Below, piece after piece: positions 9,001 to 14,533 of a DNA stretch of 18,265 bases; the stretch's first letter is position 1; the number at the start of each line of letters is the position of its first letter. Position numbers and translations under genes: made by a program. The stretch covers positions 1 to 18,265 of the forward strand of contig VERO01000013.1 of assembly GCA_018882625.1 (NCBI GenBank). Reading direction: 5' to 3'. The DNA comes from Phycisphaerales bacterium. Lineage in GTDB: Bacteria; Planctomycetota; Phycisphaerae; Phycisphaerales; SM1A02. The notes under the pieces are model-generated. The model had not been told where the DNA came from. It ran no database searches and saw only the letters and a list, made by a program, of their open reading frames with translations.

Positions 9001-9730
9001 CTGAAGCAGCCAGCCCAGTGTCCGGCAGCGCCACCTCTCCGAGCGAACCCATGCGCGTGTACTTGAACTCGGCAATCGATGATCGAGGCGACTGCGCGAG
9101 GGCCTCAAAGCGCGCGAGCGCCTCCGCTGCACCAGCCTCATCCCCCGCCCGAAGTCGCAGCCGCTGCAGACCGAGCTGGGCGCTCCGCAGGAGCGGCTCA
9201 AGCTGCGCGGCCCGCTCGTACCAGGGCACTGCCTCCGACTCCTTGCCCACCTGCTCGAGGCACTGTGCCGTGTAGTACGCGGCGTGCGCATCGCTCGGAT
9301 TGGCGTCCGCAGCGCGCCTGAAGTGCGCCAGCGCATCGGCCGGTCGCCCGAGGTAGAGCTGCGCAAGCCCCGCGCAGTAGTCGGCACGGGAGTCGCCCGG
9401 ATCCTGAGACAGGAGCTCGCGCAGCAGCATGAGTGCCCGCTCCTGCGCGCCGTCCGAGCTCTGGTTCAGGATGGAGATGGCGAGGTCGAGCTTCGCGTCG
9501 CGGCTCTGCGGGTGCTGCGCCAGTGCGGCTGCGAAGGTCGCCTCGGCAGCCGAAAAGTCGAAGGTCCCCATCTGCGCTGCGCCTGCATTGAGCGCAGCCA
9601 CGAGATCGGCTGGCTGCGCCACGGGCGTGCGGTTCCCTGAGCTTCCGGAGCGTTCGCATGCGCATGCGATTGCACAGGCCATGACACCGACCACGGCCAG
9701 AACACGCCGCGGCAGGCCACCCGACGTCAA
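6008..9730 (-). CDS. Lipoprotein-like TPR + FG-GAP/VCBS + UnbV protein with unassigned C-terminal half
   Basis: This 1240-residue protein starts with PRRVLAVVGVMACAIAC, a signal peptide with possible lipoprotein cysteines at 19 or 23. Residues about 45-212 are three to four TPR helical pairs (for example LGRPADALAHFRRAADANPS). FG-GAP/VCBS loops follow: DLNGDGLQD 275, DIDNDTRVD 344, DLDHDGDLD 418 and DVDQDGDLD 473. Residues about 692-755 resemble ASPIC/UnbV (NASGIGTRADV, VVVGLGGAPRADFMRIDWPD). The last ~470 residues match no family I can name with confidence. They have conserved-looking stretches such as WDGTRHTFITDCLGVGGIGY (781-800) and MDGWVEYPYSTTNF (983-996), and about eight cysteines. 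The TTG start overlaps the stop of the upstream amidase gene (TTGA) and has an AAGGGA ribosome binding site 5 nt before it, so translation is probably coupled. It is probably an envelope scaffold or binding protein working with the cytochrome encoded 16 nt downstream (inference). Confidence 0.87.
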   Translation of the reverse strand: MTSGGLPRRVLAVVGVMACAIACACERSGSSGNRTPVAQPADLVAALNAGAAQMGTFDFSAAEATFAAALAQHPQSRDAKLDLAISILNQSSDGAQERALMLLRELLSQDPGDSRADYCAGLAQLYLGRPADALAHFRRAADANPSDAHAAYYTAQCLEQVGKESEAVPWYERAAQLEPLLRSAQLGLQRLRLRAGDEAGAAEALARFEALAQSPRSSIAEFKYTRMGSLGEVALPDTGLAASVPQGPAFGDLAPMPLAGLDQVNERHVIVGRVDLNGDGLQDLILDITGQPYDEGRSDPTAADGSRPPSQSRIMLGCAPMPGWTLASDHPLEPLDLVGAMWGDIDNDTRVDAVLLRKLATEAARAANDAGKAPDPATAMRAELVVMRQQSDGTWTETVRELGGIGDAWALLKLLADLDHDGDLDIVVVQDGGLSILYNRLDGTFERREVMAWPGDSAADVSVRGFGSVAALDVDQDGDLDLVCTSGAFKAGRTTVLLNEQLWHWRVDPRCECLSALHATSIVGFLRPGDGAPCIAALAWHSRFGPRPAEDLEVWDFGPLASGGVPHRVGVTPIGMAESLAVVDVVGSGQPSIIVTGVPDRSVISEMVRGREAFVMVHDALGSTVDWISMGTKSGYSSEVPIIVDGLGVAVVKSREVSGDAMQWLPPGPGRFPLATVSFRGRTDPAQQMRTNASGIGTRADVRVGGEWLGVRQLPWSAGALGGGQSLEPVVVGLGGAPRADFMRIDWPDSVTQTEAPVMAGPQVITETQRQISSCPVIFAWDGTRHTFITDCLGVGGIGYLVGIERDAAGQLAGVHGPPRPRESVMLGSGDAIAPRTDSRGRTVYEIRLGEPMEEACYLDAARLVAWDLPPGWSMTLDERMGIHGPEPAGEPRFFRIDRLMRAVRATSTAVSHRSAPWGAATDVDRDGAVHDVTGDLYVADFRAVDPGPADPRFIGRLQDEFVLEMEFPRPIDASPGDPMLVMDGWVEYPYSTTNFSTWQASAPAQAPTLEARDPGSGEWVTIVAEYGYPAGMPRQCSFPIPRQSLPSGCTTLRLRTTVELYIDAIAIAWNEPCAGAVRIDHPLVHAEVADAGFAARIPHPQRRPEYDYSRRAPLWDCRTQPGRYTAFGVDCAPLLRDADDASAIFAAGEEVRLSFATDRARSASIGGAPSGAKAAVPASIPGGTRVWVLEVDGWCKDMDPLTQSGTRLDPMPSRDGAGPPRAALDLMRQFNTRIEGGRD

Positions 9731-10737
9731 CGGTGTCCCTTCGATGCATGGCGGCCCGCATCGATCCGTGGCGTATGCGAATCGATCGTGATCGGGTGCC
9801 CCGTGGCGCGCGGCATCACCGCGCGGGACATGTAGTCGTACGCCTCGGTGCGCAGGTGCGCGCGCATGTCATGGCCTCTGCGTCGCGCGCGTTCGGCACG
9901 CAGCGCACCGATGTCGATCGGACCGACGACGATTTTCTCCCCTGGACCAGGATCAGCCTGCGCGAGCACGCGGCCGTCGAAGTCCACGACCATCGATCCT
10001 CCAGGCCAGCTGAATGCCGGGTACTGCTCGAGCGTGGCTCCCTGGTTTACGGCGACCACGTATAGCGTGTTCTCCGCCGCGCGCGCGCGGTTGAAGAGCG
10101 TCCACCAGTCCATGGGCGGCGTCGCACCCCATGGATCCATGTATGCACTCACGCGGATCGCGACCTCACAGCCGCTGAAGGCCAGCTGGCGGATCGCCTC
10201 GGGAAAGAGCCAGTCGTAGCAGATGGCGCAGCCAATGGTGCCGATCTCAGTGTGCGCTACGGGGAAGCACTCCGCGGGCGTCGCGCCCACATCGTGCGGG
10301 CTCGCGTGCACCTCCCATGGGATCCAGGTGTTCACCTTGCGGTAGCGGCTGAGCACGCCATCTGGCCCGATCAGCAGCGTGGTGTTGAAGGCGATGTCGG
10401 CATGCTCAGGATCGCGCTCGATGAAGGTCCCGGTCTGGATGAAGCAGCCATGTGCGCGGCAGAAGGCGATGTACCGGTCCACGTGCTCGTTCGGCAGCTC
10501 GACGGCGAGGTGCTTGAGCAGCTCGGGCACCGTGAGGTAGATGGGCGCCGCGTGGGCGAACTCCGGGAAGGCGATCAGCCTGATGTCATGAAAGGGCGCG
10601 TAGGCAGCGATCGCGCCCTCAGCCATCTGAAGCATGCGGTCGACACGTGACCCGATCTCCGACCGCGTCTTGGGGCACGGGAATGCGGTCTGGATCGCGG
10701 CCGCGTAGTAGCGCATGGGGTGAGCGTAACGCGCCAT
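9727..10737 (-). CDS. Nitrilase-superfamily C-N hydrolase, aliphatic-amidase-like
   Basis: This 336-residue protein has the Glu-Lys-Cys triad of the nitrilase superfamily: E59 in FPEF, K134 in RYRKVNTW and nucleophile C173 in GCAICYDWLFPE. A second Glu, E142, follows the Lys as in amidases. The stretch after the nucleophile (VSAYMDPWG, then ARAAENTLYVVAVNQG and MVVDFDGRVLAQ) resembles aliphatic amidases and formamidases more than true nitrilases. There is no signal peptide, so it is cytosolic. It would hydrolyse a small amide or carbamoyl compound to acid and ammonia, but the substrate cannot be told. ATG 10737 lies 13 nt after the iscX stop; ATG 10716 is also possible and neither has a strong ribosome binding site. 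The stop overlaps the TTG start of the large TPR/FG-GAP gene by 4 nt. Nothing in the sequence explains its place among redox and Fe-S genes. Confidence 0.86.
   Translation of the reverse strand: MARYAHPMRYYAAAIQTAFPCPKTRSEIGSRVDRMLQMAEGAIAAYAPFHDIRLIAFPEFAHAAPIYLTVPELLKHLAVELPNEHVDRYIAFCRAHGCFIQTGTFIERDPEHADIAFNTTLLIGPDGVLSRYRKVNTWIPWEVHASPHDVGATPAECFPVAHTEIGTIGCAICYDWLFPEAIRQLAFSGCEVAIRVSAYMDPWGATPPMDWWTLFNRARAAENTLYVVAVNQGATLEQYPAFSWPGGSMVVDFDGRVLAQADPGPGEKIVVGPIDIGALRAERARRRGHDMRAHLRTEAYDYMSRAVMPRATGHPITIDSHTPRIDAGRHASKGHR
9736..9742 (-). promoter_or_regulatory. Ribosome binding site supporting a TTG start
   Basis: GAAGGGA on the minus strand ends 5 nt before the TTG at 9730. With the TTGA stop/start overlap, it supports the unusual TTG start of the 1240-residue protein. 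Confidence 0.6.
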
Positions 10738-10750
10738 GCGGCGCGTGCGC

Positions 10751-10948
10751 TCACGAGCGCTCGTCGATCCATGCGGCTTGGATGGCCTCGAGAATCCGCT
10801 CGTTGGATGGGTGCCCGGGCTGCTCCGCGAACCCGGGCAGGGACGTCACCAGCGCACGAAGTGCTGGAAAGGACACTGTCATCGGATCCACATCCGGATG
10901 CGCATCCTCGAGCGCCTCTGCGATCTGCTGCACGTCAAGCCAGTGCAT
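10751..10948 (-). CDS. iscX: IscX, Fe-S cluster assembly accessory protein
   Basis: This 65-residue acidic protein aligns along its whole length with IscX (YfhJ; about 66 residues in E. coli). It begins MHWLDVQQIAEALEDAHPD, has the central DVDPMTVSF, and ends SNERILEAIQAAWIDE. IscX binds IscS and iron and modulates cluster assembly on IscU (established for the E. coli family). ATG 10948 is chosen because the conserved Trp-x-Asp then sits near the N-terminus as in the family. GTG 10963 would add five residues. It lies 17 nt after the ferredoxin stop, repeating the fdx-iscX order at the end of enterobacterial isc operons. The rest of the isc set (iscS, iscU, hscA, hscB) is not in the window. 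Confidence 0.88.
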   Translation of the reverse strand: MHWLDVQQIAEALEDAHPDVDPMTVSFPALRALVTSLPGFAEQPGHPSNERILEAIQAAWIDERS

Positions 10949-10965
10949 CGGTGCAACCCGCACGG

Positions 10966-11364
10966 TCAGTGCGGGATCTCCTTCACGGCATTGCGGTTCC
11001 AGCTCGGCACGCGTACGACGATCGGGCCCGGGCCCGTGATGTCGCACTGGCACGAGAGCCTGCTCGTGCGCTTGAGTCCGGGCGCCTCCTCGACGCGGTC
11101 GTCCTCCGCCTCGTCGGATGGCTTGAGGTGCTCCATGCCCTGCTCGATGTACACATGGCATGTCGAGCAGGCGACGACCCCGCCGCACGCGTGCTCGATG
11201 TTGATGCCGTGGTCTAGCGCGACCTCGAGGATCGACTCCCCGGTGCCGCCCATGAGGTGCCATTCGGCCCGCTCGGTCCCCGTCAGGCCCTGAGGGTCCT
11301 CGAGGTGGAACGTGATGGGAACGATGGGCGGTCCGTGCTCGTGTCCGTCTCTCTTCAGATGCAT
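10966..11364 (-). CDS. fdx: ISC-type [2Fe-2S] ferredoxin
   Basis: This 132-residue protein has the adrenodoxin/ISC-type cluster motif CX5CX2C...C: C60, C66, C69 and C105, in HACGGVVACSTCH and RLSCQC. The acidic stretch between them (KPSDEAEDDRVEEAPGL) matches the Fdx family partner-binding helix region. C107 is an extra cysteine. The N-terminus has about 15 extra, His-rich residues (KRDGHEHG). In the ISC system Fdx gives electrons to cluster assembly on IscU. It may also serve other redox enzymes. It is the first gene of the minus-strand group, followed by iscX after 17 nt, and is divergent from rlmN. ATG 11364 has no Shine-Dalgarno sequence. A TATGCT box ends 9 nt before it, suggesting an almost leaderless mRNA. 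Confidence 0.9.
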   Translation of the reverse strand: MHLKRDGHEHGPPIVPITFHLEDPQGLTGTERAEWHLMGGTGESILEVALDHGINIEHACGGVVACSTCHVYIEQGMEHLKPSDEAEDDRVEEAPGLKRTSRLSCQCDITGPGPIVVRVPSWNRNAVKEIPH

Positions 11365-11373
11365 GGGGCAGGA

Positions 11374-11401
11374 AGCATAGGTGCCTGACTACGATGGGCA
11401 A
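11374..11401 (-). promoter_or_regulatory. Candidate promoter of the fdx-led six-gene group
   Basis: Minus strand: TTGCCC (11396-11401), 16-nt spacer, TATGCT (11374-11379). Transcription would begin 2-3 nt before the fdx ATG, which agrees with the missing ribosome binding site. The box overlaps the rlmN start region. Found by eye only. Confidence 0.35.
11390..11395 (+). promoter_or_regulatory. Candidate -10 box for a leaderless rlmN mRNA
   Basis: TACGAT lies 6 nt before ATG 11402, fitting the TANNNT spacing seen before leaderless genes in several high-GC lineages. No good -35 box is seen, so this is weak. Confidence 0.25.
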
Positions 11402-12538
11402 ATGCCGAGCCCGACGTACGGGATTCAGCCGCCTCACGAGCCCGATGCCCACGTCGACCCGCTGGCGACGACGGCGCTGGCGTTCTCGCGTGCCGCAAAC
11501 CGCCGCTGGAAGGTCCAGCCGCACGAGGCCCGGCTTGCATACCGGTCGCTGCACCGCGCCGGCGCGGCTCCTGGCGCACCCCTCGAGTGGATGGCGCCGC
11601 CGGTGCCGGCAAAGACCCTCGTCGACGGGATGACCGTGAAGTTCACGCTGCCCGTAGGCGACGGCCTCGAGACGGAGTCCGTGCTGATCCCGATGCCGCA
11701 CCGCGACGGATCGGTCACCCGGACGCTCTGCGTCTCGAGCCAGGTCGGCTGCGCCATGGGATGCACATTCTGCGAGACGGCGCAGATGGGGCTGATGCGC
11801 CAGCTCACCGTGCGCGAGATCGTGCAGCAGCTGCATGTCGCGCGTCATGTGGTGGCGTGCCCGGAATCGGGTCGCCTCGGCATGCCCGTGAAGAACATCG
11901 TCTTCATGGGCATGGGCGAGCCGATGGACAATCTCGATGCGGTGCTTGGCGCGGTCGAGGTGCTGTGCGACCATGATGGCCCTGCGGTGCCGGCGCAGAA
12001 CATCACGATCTCCACCGTGGGCAGGCTCGACGGCATCCGCCGCCTCGGCGAGTTCATCAGCAGGAGCGGCTTCCGCAAGCTGAATCTTGCGGTGAGCTTG
12101 AATGCGCCCAACGATGCGATTCGGTCTTCGATCATGCCGATCAACCGCTCCGCGCCGATGGGTGCCCTGCGCGAGGCGCTGATCACGTTCCCGATGCGCA
12201 AGAGCGCGGCGATCTGCGTGGAGTACGTGCTCATCCCTGGCGTCAACGACGCGCCAGAGCATGCCGATCAGGTGTGCGCGTGGCTCTGCGGCATTCGCTG
12301 CTCCCTCAACGTCATCCCCTACAACCCTCGCCGCGAGTCGCCGTGGCGCGCCCCCACTGAAGACGAGACCGCCGCATTCCTGGCCCGGTGCATCGCCAAC
12401 GGCCAGTTCACCAAGCGCCGCGGCACCAAGGGGCGCGCGGCGATGGCCGCATGCGGCCAGCTCGGCAACGAGCGCATCCGGCGCCGCCGGTTCGTGCCGC
12501 TTGGCGTGGATCCGACAGCGGCACCAGGCGGCGCGTGA
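11402..12538 (+). CDS. rlmN: RlmN, 23S rRNA (adenine-2503-C2)-methyltransferase
   Basis: This 378-residue radical-SAM protein is close to the length of E. coli RlmN (384). The [4Fe-4S] motif is CAMGCTFC (C117, C121, C124), preceded by LCVSSQVG, both diagnostic of RlmN/Cfr. The SAM-binding motif GMGEPMDN follows. The second catalytic cysteine that carries the methyl group is C351 in MAACGQLG, matching C355 of E. coli. It methylates A2503 of 23S rRNA, and in E. coli also A37 of some tRNAs. The first ~60 residues match the usual RlmN N-terminal domain poorly. ATG 11402 is chosen with a TACGAT box 6 nt upstream. GTG 11381, with AGGA 7 nt before it, would add seven residues and is a real alternative. 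It is divergent from fdx and ends 6 nt from the stop of the convergent membrane-protein gene. Confidence 0.92.
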   Translation: MPSPTYGIQPPHEPDAHVDPLATTALAFSRAANRRWKVQPHEARLAYRSLHRAGAAPGAPLEWMAPPVPAKTLVDGMTVKFTLPVGDGLETESVLIPMPHRDGSVTRTLCVSSQVGCAMGCTFCETAQMGLMRQLTVREIVQQLHVARHVVACPESGRLGMPVKNIVFMGMGEPMDNLDAVLGAVEVLCDHDGPAVPAQNITISTVGRLDGIRRLGEFISRSGFRKLNLAVSLNAPNDAIRSSIMPINRSAPMGALREALITFPMRKSAAICVEYVLIPGVNDAPEHADQVCAWLCGIRCSLNVIPYNPRRESPWRAPTEDETAAFLARCIANGQFTKRRGTKGRAAMAACGQLGNERIRRRRFVPLGVDPTAAPGGA

Positions 12539-12544
12539 CCTGAC

Positions 12545-14098
12545 TCACCAGTGGCCGTGCTGCGGCAGCGCCGCGCAGTCCAGAACCAGCTCGTTGGGCC
12601 GTGGCGCGCTCGGAGCCGTGCCGATCGAGAATGCGACAGGTCGGGAGGGATCGCGCCTCCGGAGCCACTCCTCCATGAGCGGAACGTCAAGCGCCTGGAG
12701 CGGAGGCATCACGTACTGGCTGTGGGTGAACCCACGGAGACACTCGGTCGGCGCATGCACGATGCCGGCGGGCGCAGAGCTCCCGTTGGCCGAGGGCGCA
12801 AGGGTGGACTGGAAGCCCACAATCGACTCGTTCAGCGCACGGGTCGCGCTCCACACCACACCGAAGTGGTGCGCCCTGCTCGCGAGCCCGTAGGTCCCGA
12901 TGCAGAGCACCAGGCCGAGGGCTCCGGCGACCGCAGCCCGGAGGATCGCATGGCCACTTCCCGCGTGCCACAGCGCCAGCGCGCCAGCGACCGCGAGCAT
13001 GGCGCATCCGACGTTGGCGCCGCACCCGTAGAGCTCGGACACGGATCCCATCGGCACCGTCGCCGAGAGGCTCAGGATGCACGCGGTCGATGCGAAGGCA
13101 AGAGCCCTCCAGCGCACTCCAGGACGCGCACGCTCCATGAGCCCGATGCCAAGGCCGAACATGATGAGCGCCGCCACAAGTGCGATGGACACCAGCGACA
13201 TGAGTCGGAGCGCCGCCCCGGAGTCGACGTCGCCGATCGCATGGAACGGACCGGTGCCGACTGCCGCACCGAGCGAGGCCATCGCGTTGGTGAGGAGGTT
13301 CGACCCGAACTCGGCCCGGTACCGCGACTCGCCGTCGCCGCTGAGCGTGCCGAGCAGCGCGCTTGACCAGATCCTCAGGGCGAGGTGGAGTGCCGTCAGC
13401 CCGACGACCGGCAGCAGCGCCAGAGACGCGCCCGATGCGGCGCGCCAGCCTCCGCGCCCCAGCCACACGACCGCCGCAGTGCAGGCCACACCGAGACCGA
13501 GCGACCACCCATAGAAGTTCTCCTTGATCAGAAGGCCTGCAGCCATCGTGGCGGACAGCGCGAGCAGGCACCATGCGGGTCGTGCGCCCGCACTGCCCGA
13601 GCCAATCCAGCGCCACGCCAGCGCGGCGCTCCATACGCCAAGTGCTGCCGTCCATGTCTGCGAGCAGGCATCCATCTGCCAGACAGAAACCGTCGTCGCG
13701 GGCGAGAGCAGCACCATCAGCTGCACGACCGGATGGGCGAGCCGATGCCCAGGCATGGCCTGCACGCACAAGGCACGCACGCCCGCGAGCAGCGCGAGCA
13801 GCCCCGCGCCCTGCACGACCATCGCCCATGTGCACTCGAGCGTGACCGGATCCGAGAGGTGGCCGACGATGATCTCGAGCGGCCGGAAGATCGGCTGTGA
13901 CCACCAGGCGTCCGAGAGCGCCTCGAGCAGCGGCATGTCACGGCCAGGTCCCCTGACGAACTTGATGTCGTCGTTGGCGATGCAGAGGCCCCCGACAGGT
14001 GCCCAGAGCATGACGAGAGACGCGCAGACGGCGACCGCCGTCCATGCCGCAGCCTCTGCGGCGCCGCAGCGTGCACGGGACGCCGCTGGTCTAGTCAT
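12545..14098 (-). CDS. Polytopic membrane protein, possibly GT-C glycosyltransferase-like
   Basis: This 517-residue protein has roughly ten to twelve hydrophobic segments between residues 18 and 405, then a soluble C-terminal part of about 110 residues. I do not recognise a named family. The first loop contains CIANDDIKFVRG (39-50) and SQPIFRPLEIIVGH (67-80). Acidic pairs followed by a F/Y-R-P motif in the first extracytoplasmic loop occur in GT-C type lipid-linked glycosyltransferases and related PMT-like proteins, so a role in sugar transfer is possible but unproven. ATG 14098 overlaps the vsr stop (ATGACTAG) and has GAGG 4 nt upstream; a GTG at 14113 would add five residues. It is the last gene of the pdh-vsr group. 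Confidence 0.75.
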   Translation of the reverse strand: MTRPAASRARCGAAEAAAWTAVAVCASLVMLWAPVGGLCIANDDIKFVRGPGRDMPLLEALSDAWWSQPIFRPLEIIVGHLSDPVTLECTWAMVVQGAGLLALLAGVRALCVQAMPGHRLAHPVVQLMVLLSPATTVSVWQMDACSQTWTAALGVWSAALAWRWIGSGSAGARPAWCLLALSATMAAGLLIKENFYGWSLGLGVACTAAVVWLGRGGWRAASGASLALLPVVGLTALHLALRIWSSALLGTLSGDGESRYRAEFGSNLLTNAMASLGAAVGTGPFHAIGDVDSGAALRLMSLVSIALVAALIMFGLGIGLMERARPGVRWRALAFASTACILSLSATVPMGSVSELYGCGANVGCAMLAVAGALALWHAGSGHAILRAAVAGALGLVLCIGTYGLASRAHHFGVVWSATRALNESIVGFQSTLAPSANGSSAPAGIVHAPTECLRGFTHSQYVMPPLQALDVPLMEEWLRRRDPSRPVAFSIGTAPSAPRPNELVLDCAALPQHGHW

Positions 14099-14528
14099 GG
14101 CGCCTCGCGCCACGAGAGGGGGACCCGCGCCTGCGGTGGCGAAGACCTCGGATGGACATGCCAGGGCGGACCGCGCACTCCCAGACCACGATCACGCGCC
14201 AGCCCAGCCGCTCGAGTGCGGCGGCGACGCGACGGTCACGGCGGCGGTTGGCCGCAAACTTGGCGGCCCAGTACTCCGACCTCGTCTGCGGCATGGCCGC
14301 CAGCCTGCAGCGTCCATGGCGATGCCAGAAGCACCCATGCACGAGGATGACGGTCCTCAGCGCAGGCAGCACGATGTCGGGAGTGCCCGGAAGCGATCTC
14401 ACGTTGATTCGGAACCTGAAGCCCCGGCGATGCAGGGCGCTCCGGACGATCCGCTCCGGGCCGGTGTCCGACCCGCGGATGCTCCGCATGATGCGGCTGC
14501 GCACCTGTGGGCTTACGCGGTCGGCCAT
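14091..14528 (-). CDS. vsr: Vsr, very short patch repair T:G mismatch endonuclease
   Basis: This 145-residue protein (E. coli Vsr is 156) has every key part of the family. It starts VSPQVRSRIMRSIRGSDTGPE, with E25. It carries catalytic D51 in GTPDIVLP, then VHGCFWHRHGRC, with H64, H69 and zinc-ligand candidates C66, H71 and C74. It also has SEYWAAKFAANRRRDRR and WRVIVVWECAV with C118. Numbering follows E. coli Vsr almost exactly (D51, H64, C66, H69, H71, C73, C117). Vsr nicks 5' of T in T:G mismatches made when 5-methylcytosine deaminates. No DNA cytosine methyltransferase is in the window. ATG 14528 lies 5 nt after the E2 stop and has no clear ribosome binding site, so translation probably depends on E2. 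The frame stays open upstream to 15035, but that part is antisense-style low-complexity Arg-rich sequence inside E2. Confidence 0.92.
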   Translation of the reverse strand: MADRVSPQVRSRIMRSIRGSDTGPERIVRSALHRRGFRFRINVRSLPGTPDIVLPALRTVILVHGCFWHRHGRCRLAAMPQTRSEYWAAKFAANRRRDRRVAAALERLGWRVIVVWECAVRPGMSIRGLRHRRRGSPSRGARRHD

Positions 14529-14533
14529 GCGGC

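Noticed and set aside
10949..12262. Long minus-strand open frame continuous with iscX, opposite rlmN
   Set aside because: Only the last 65 residues match a family (IscX). The rest is antisense to rlmN and fdx, with repetitive His/Arg/Ala composition typical of shadow frames in high-GC DNA.
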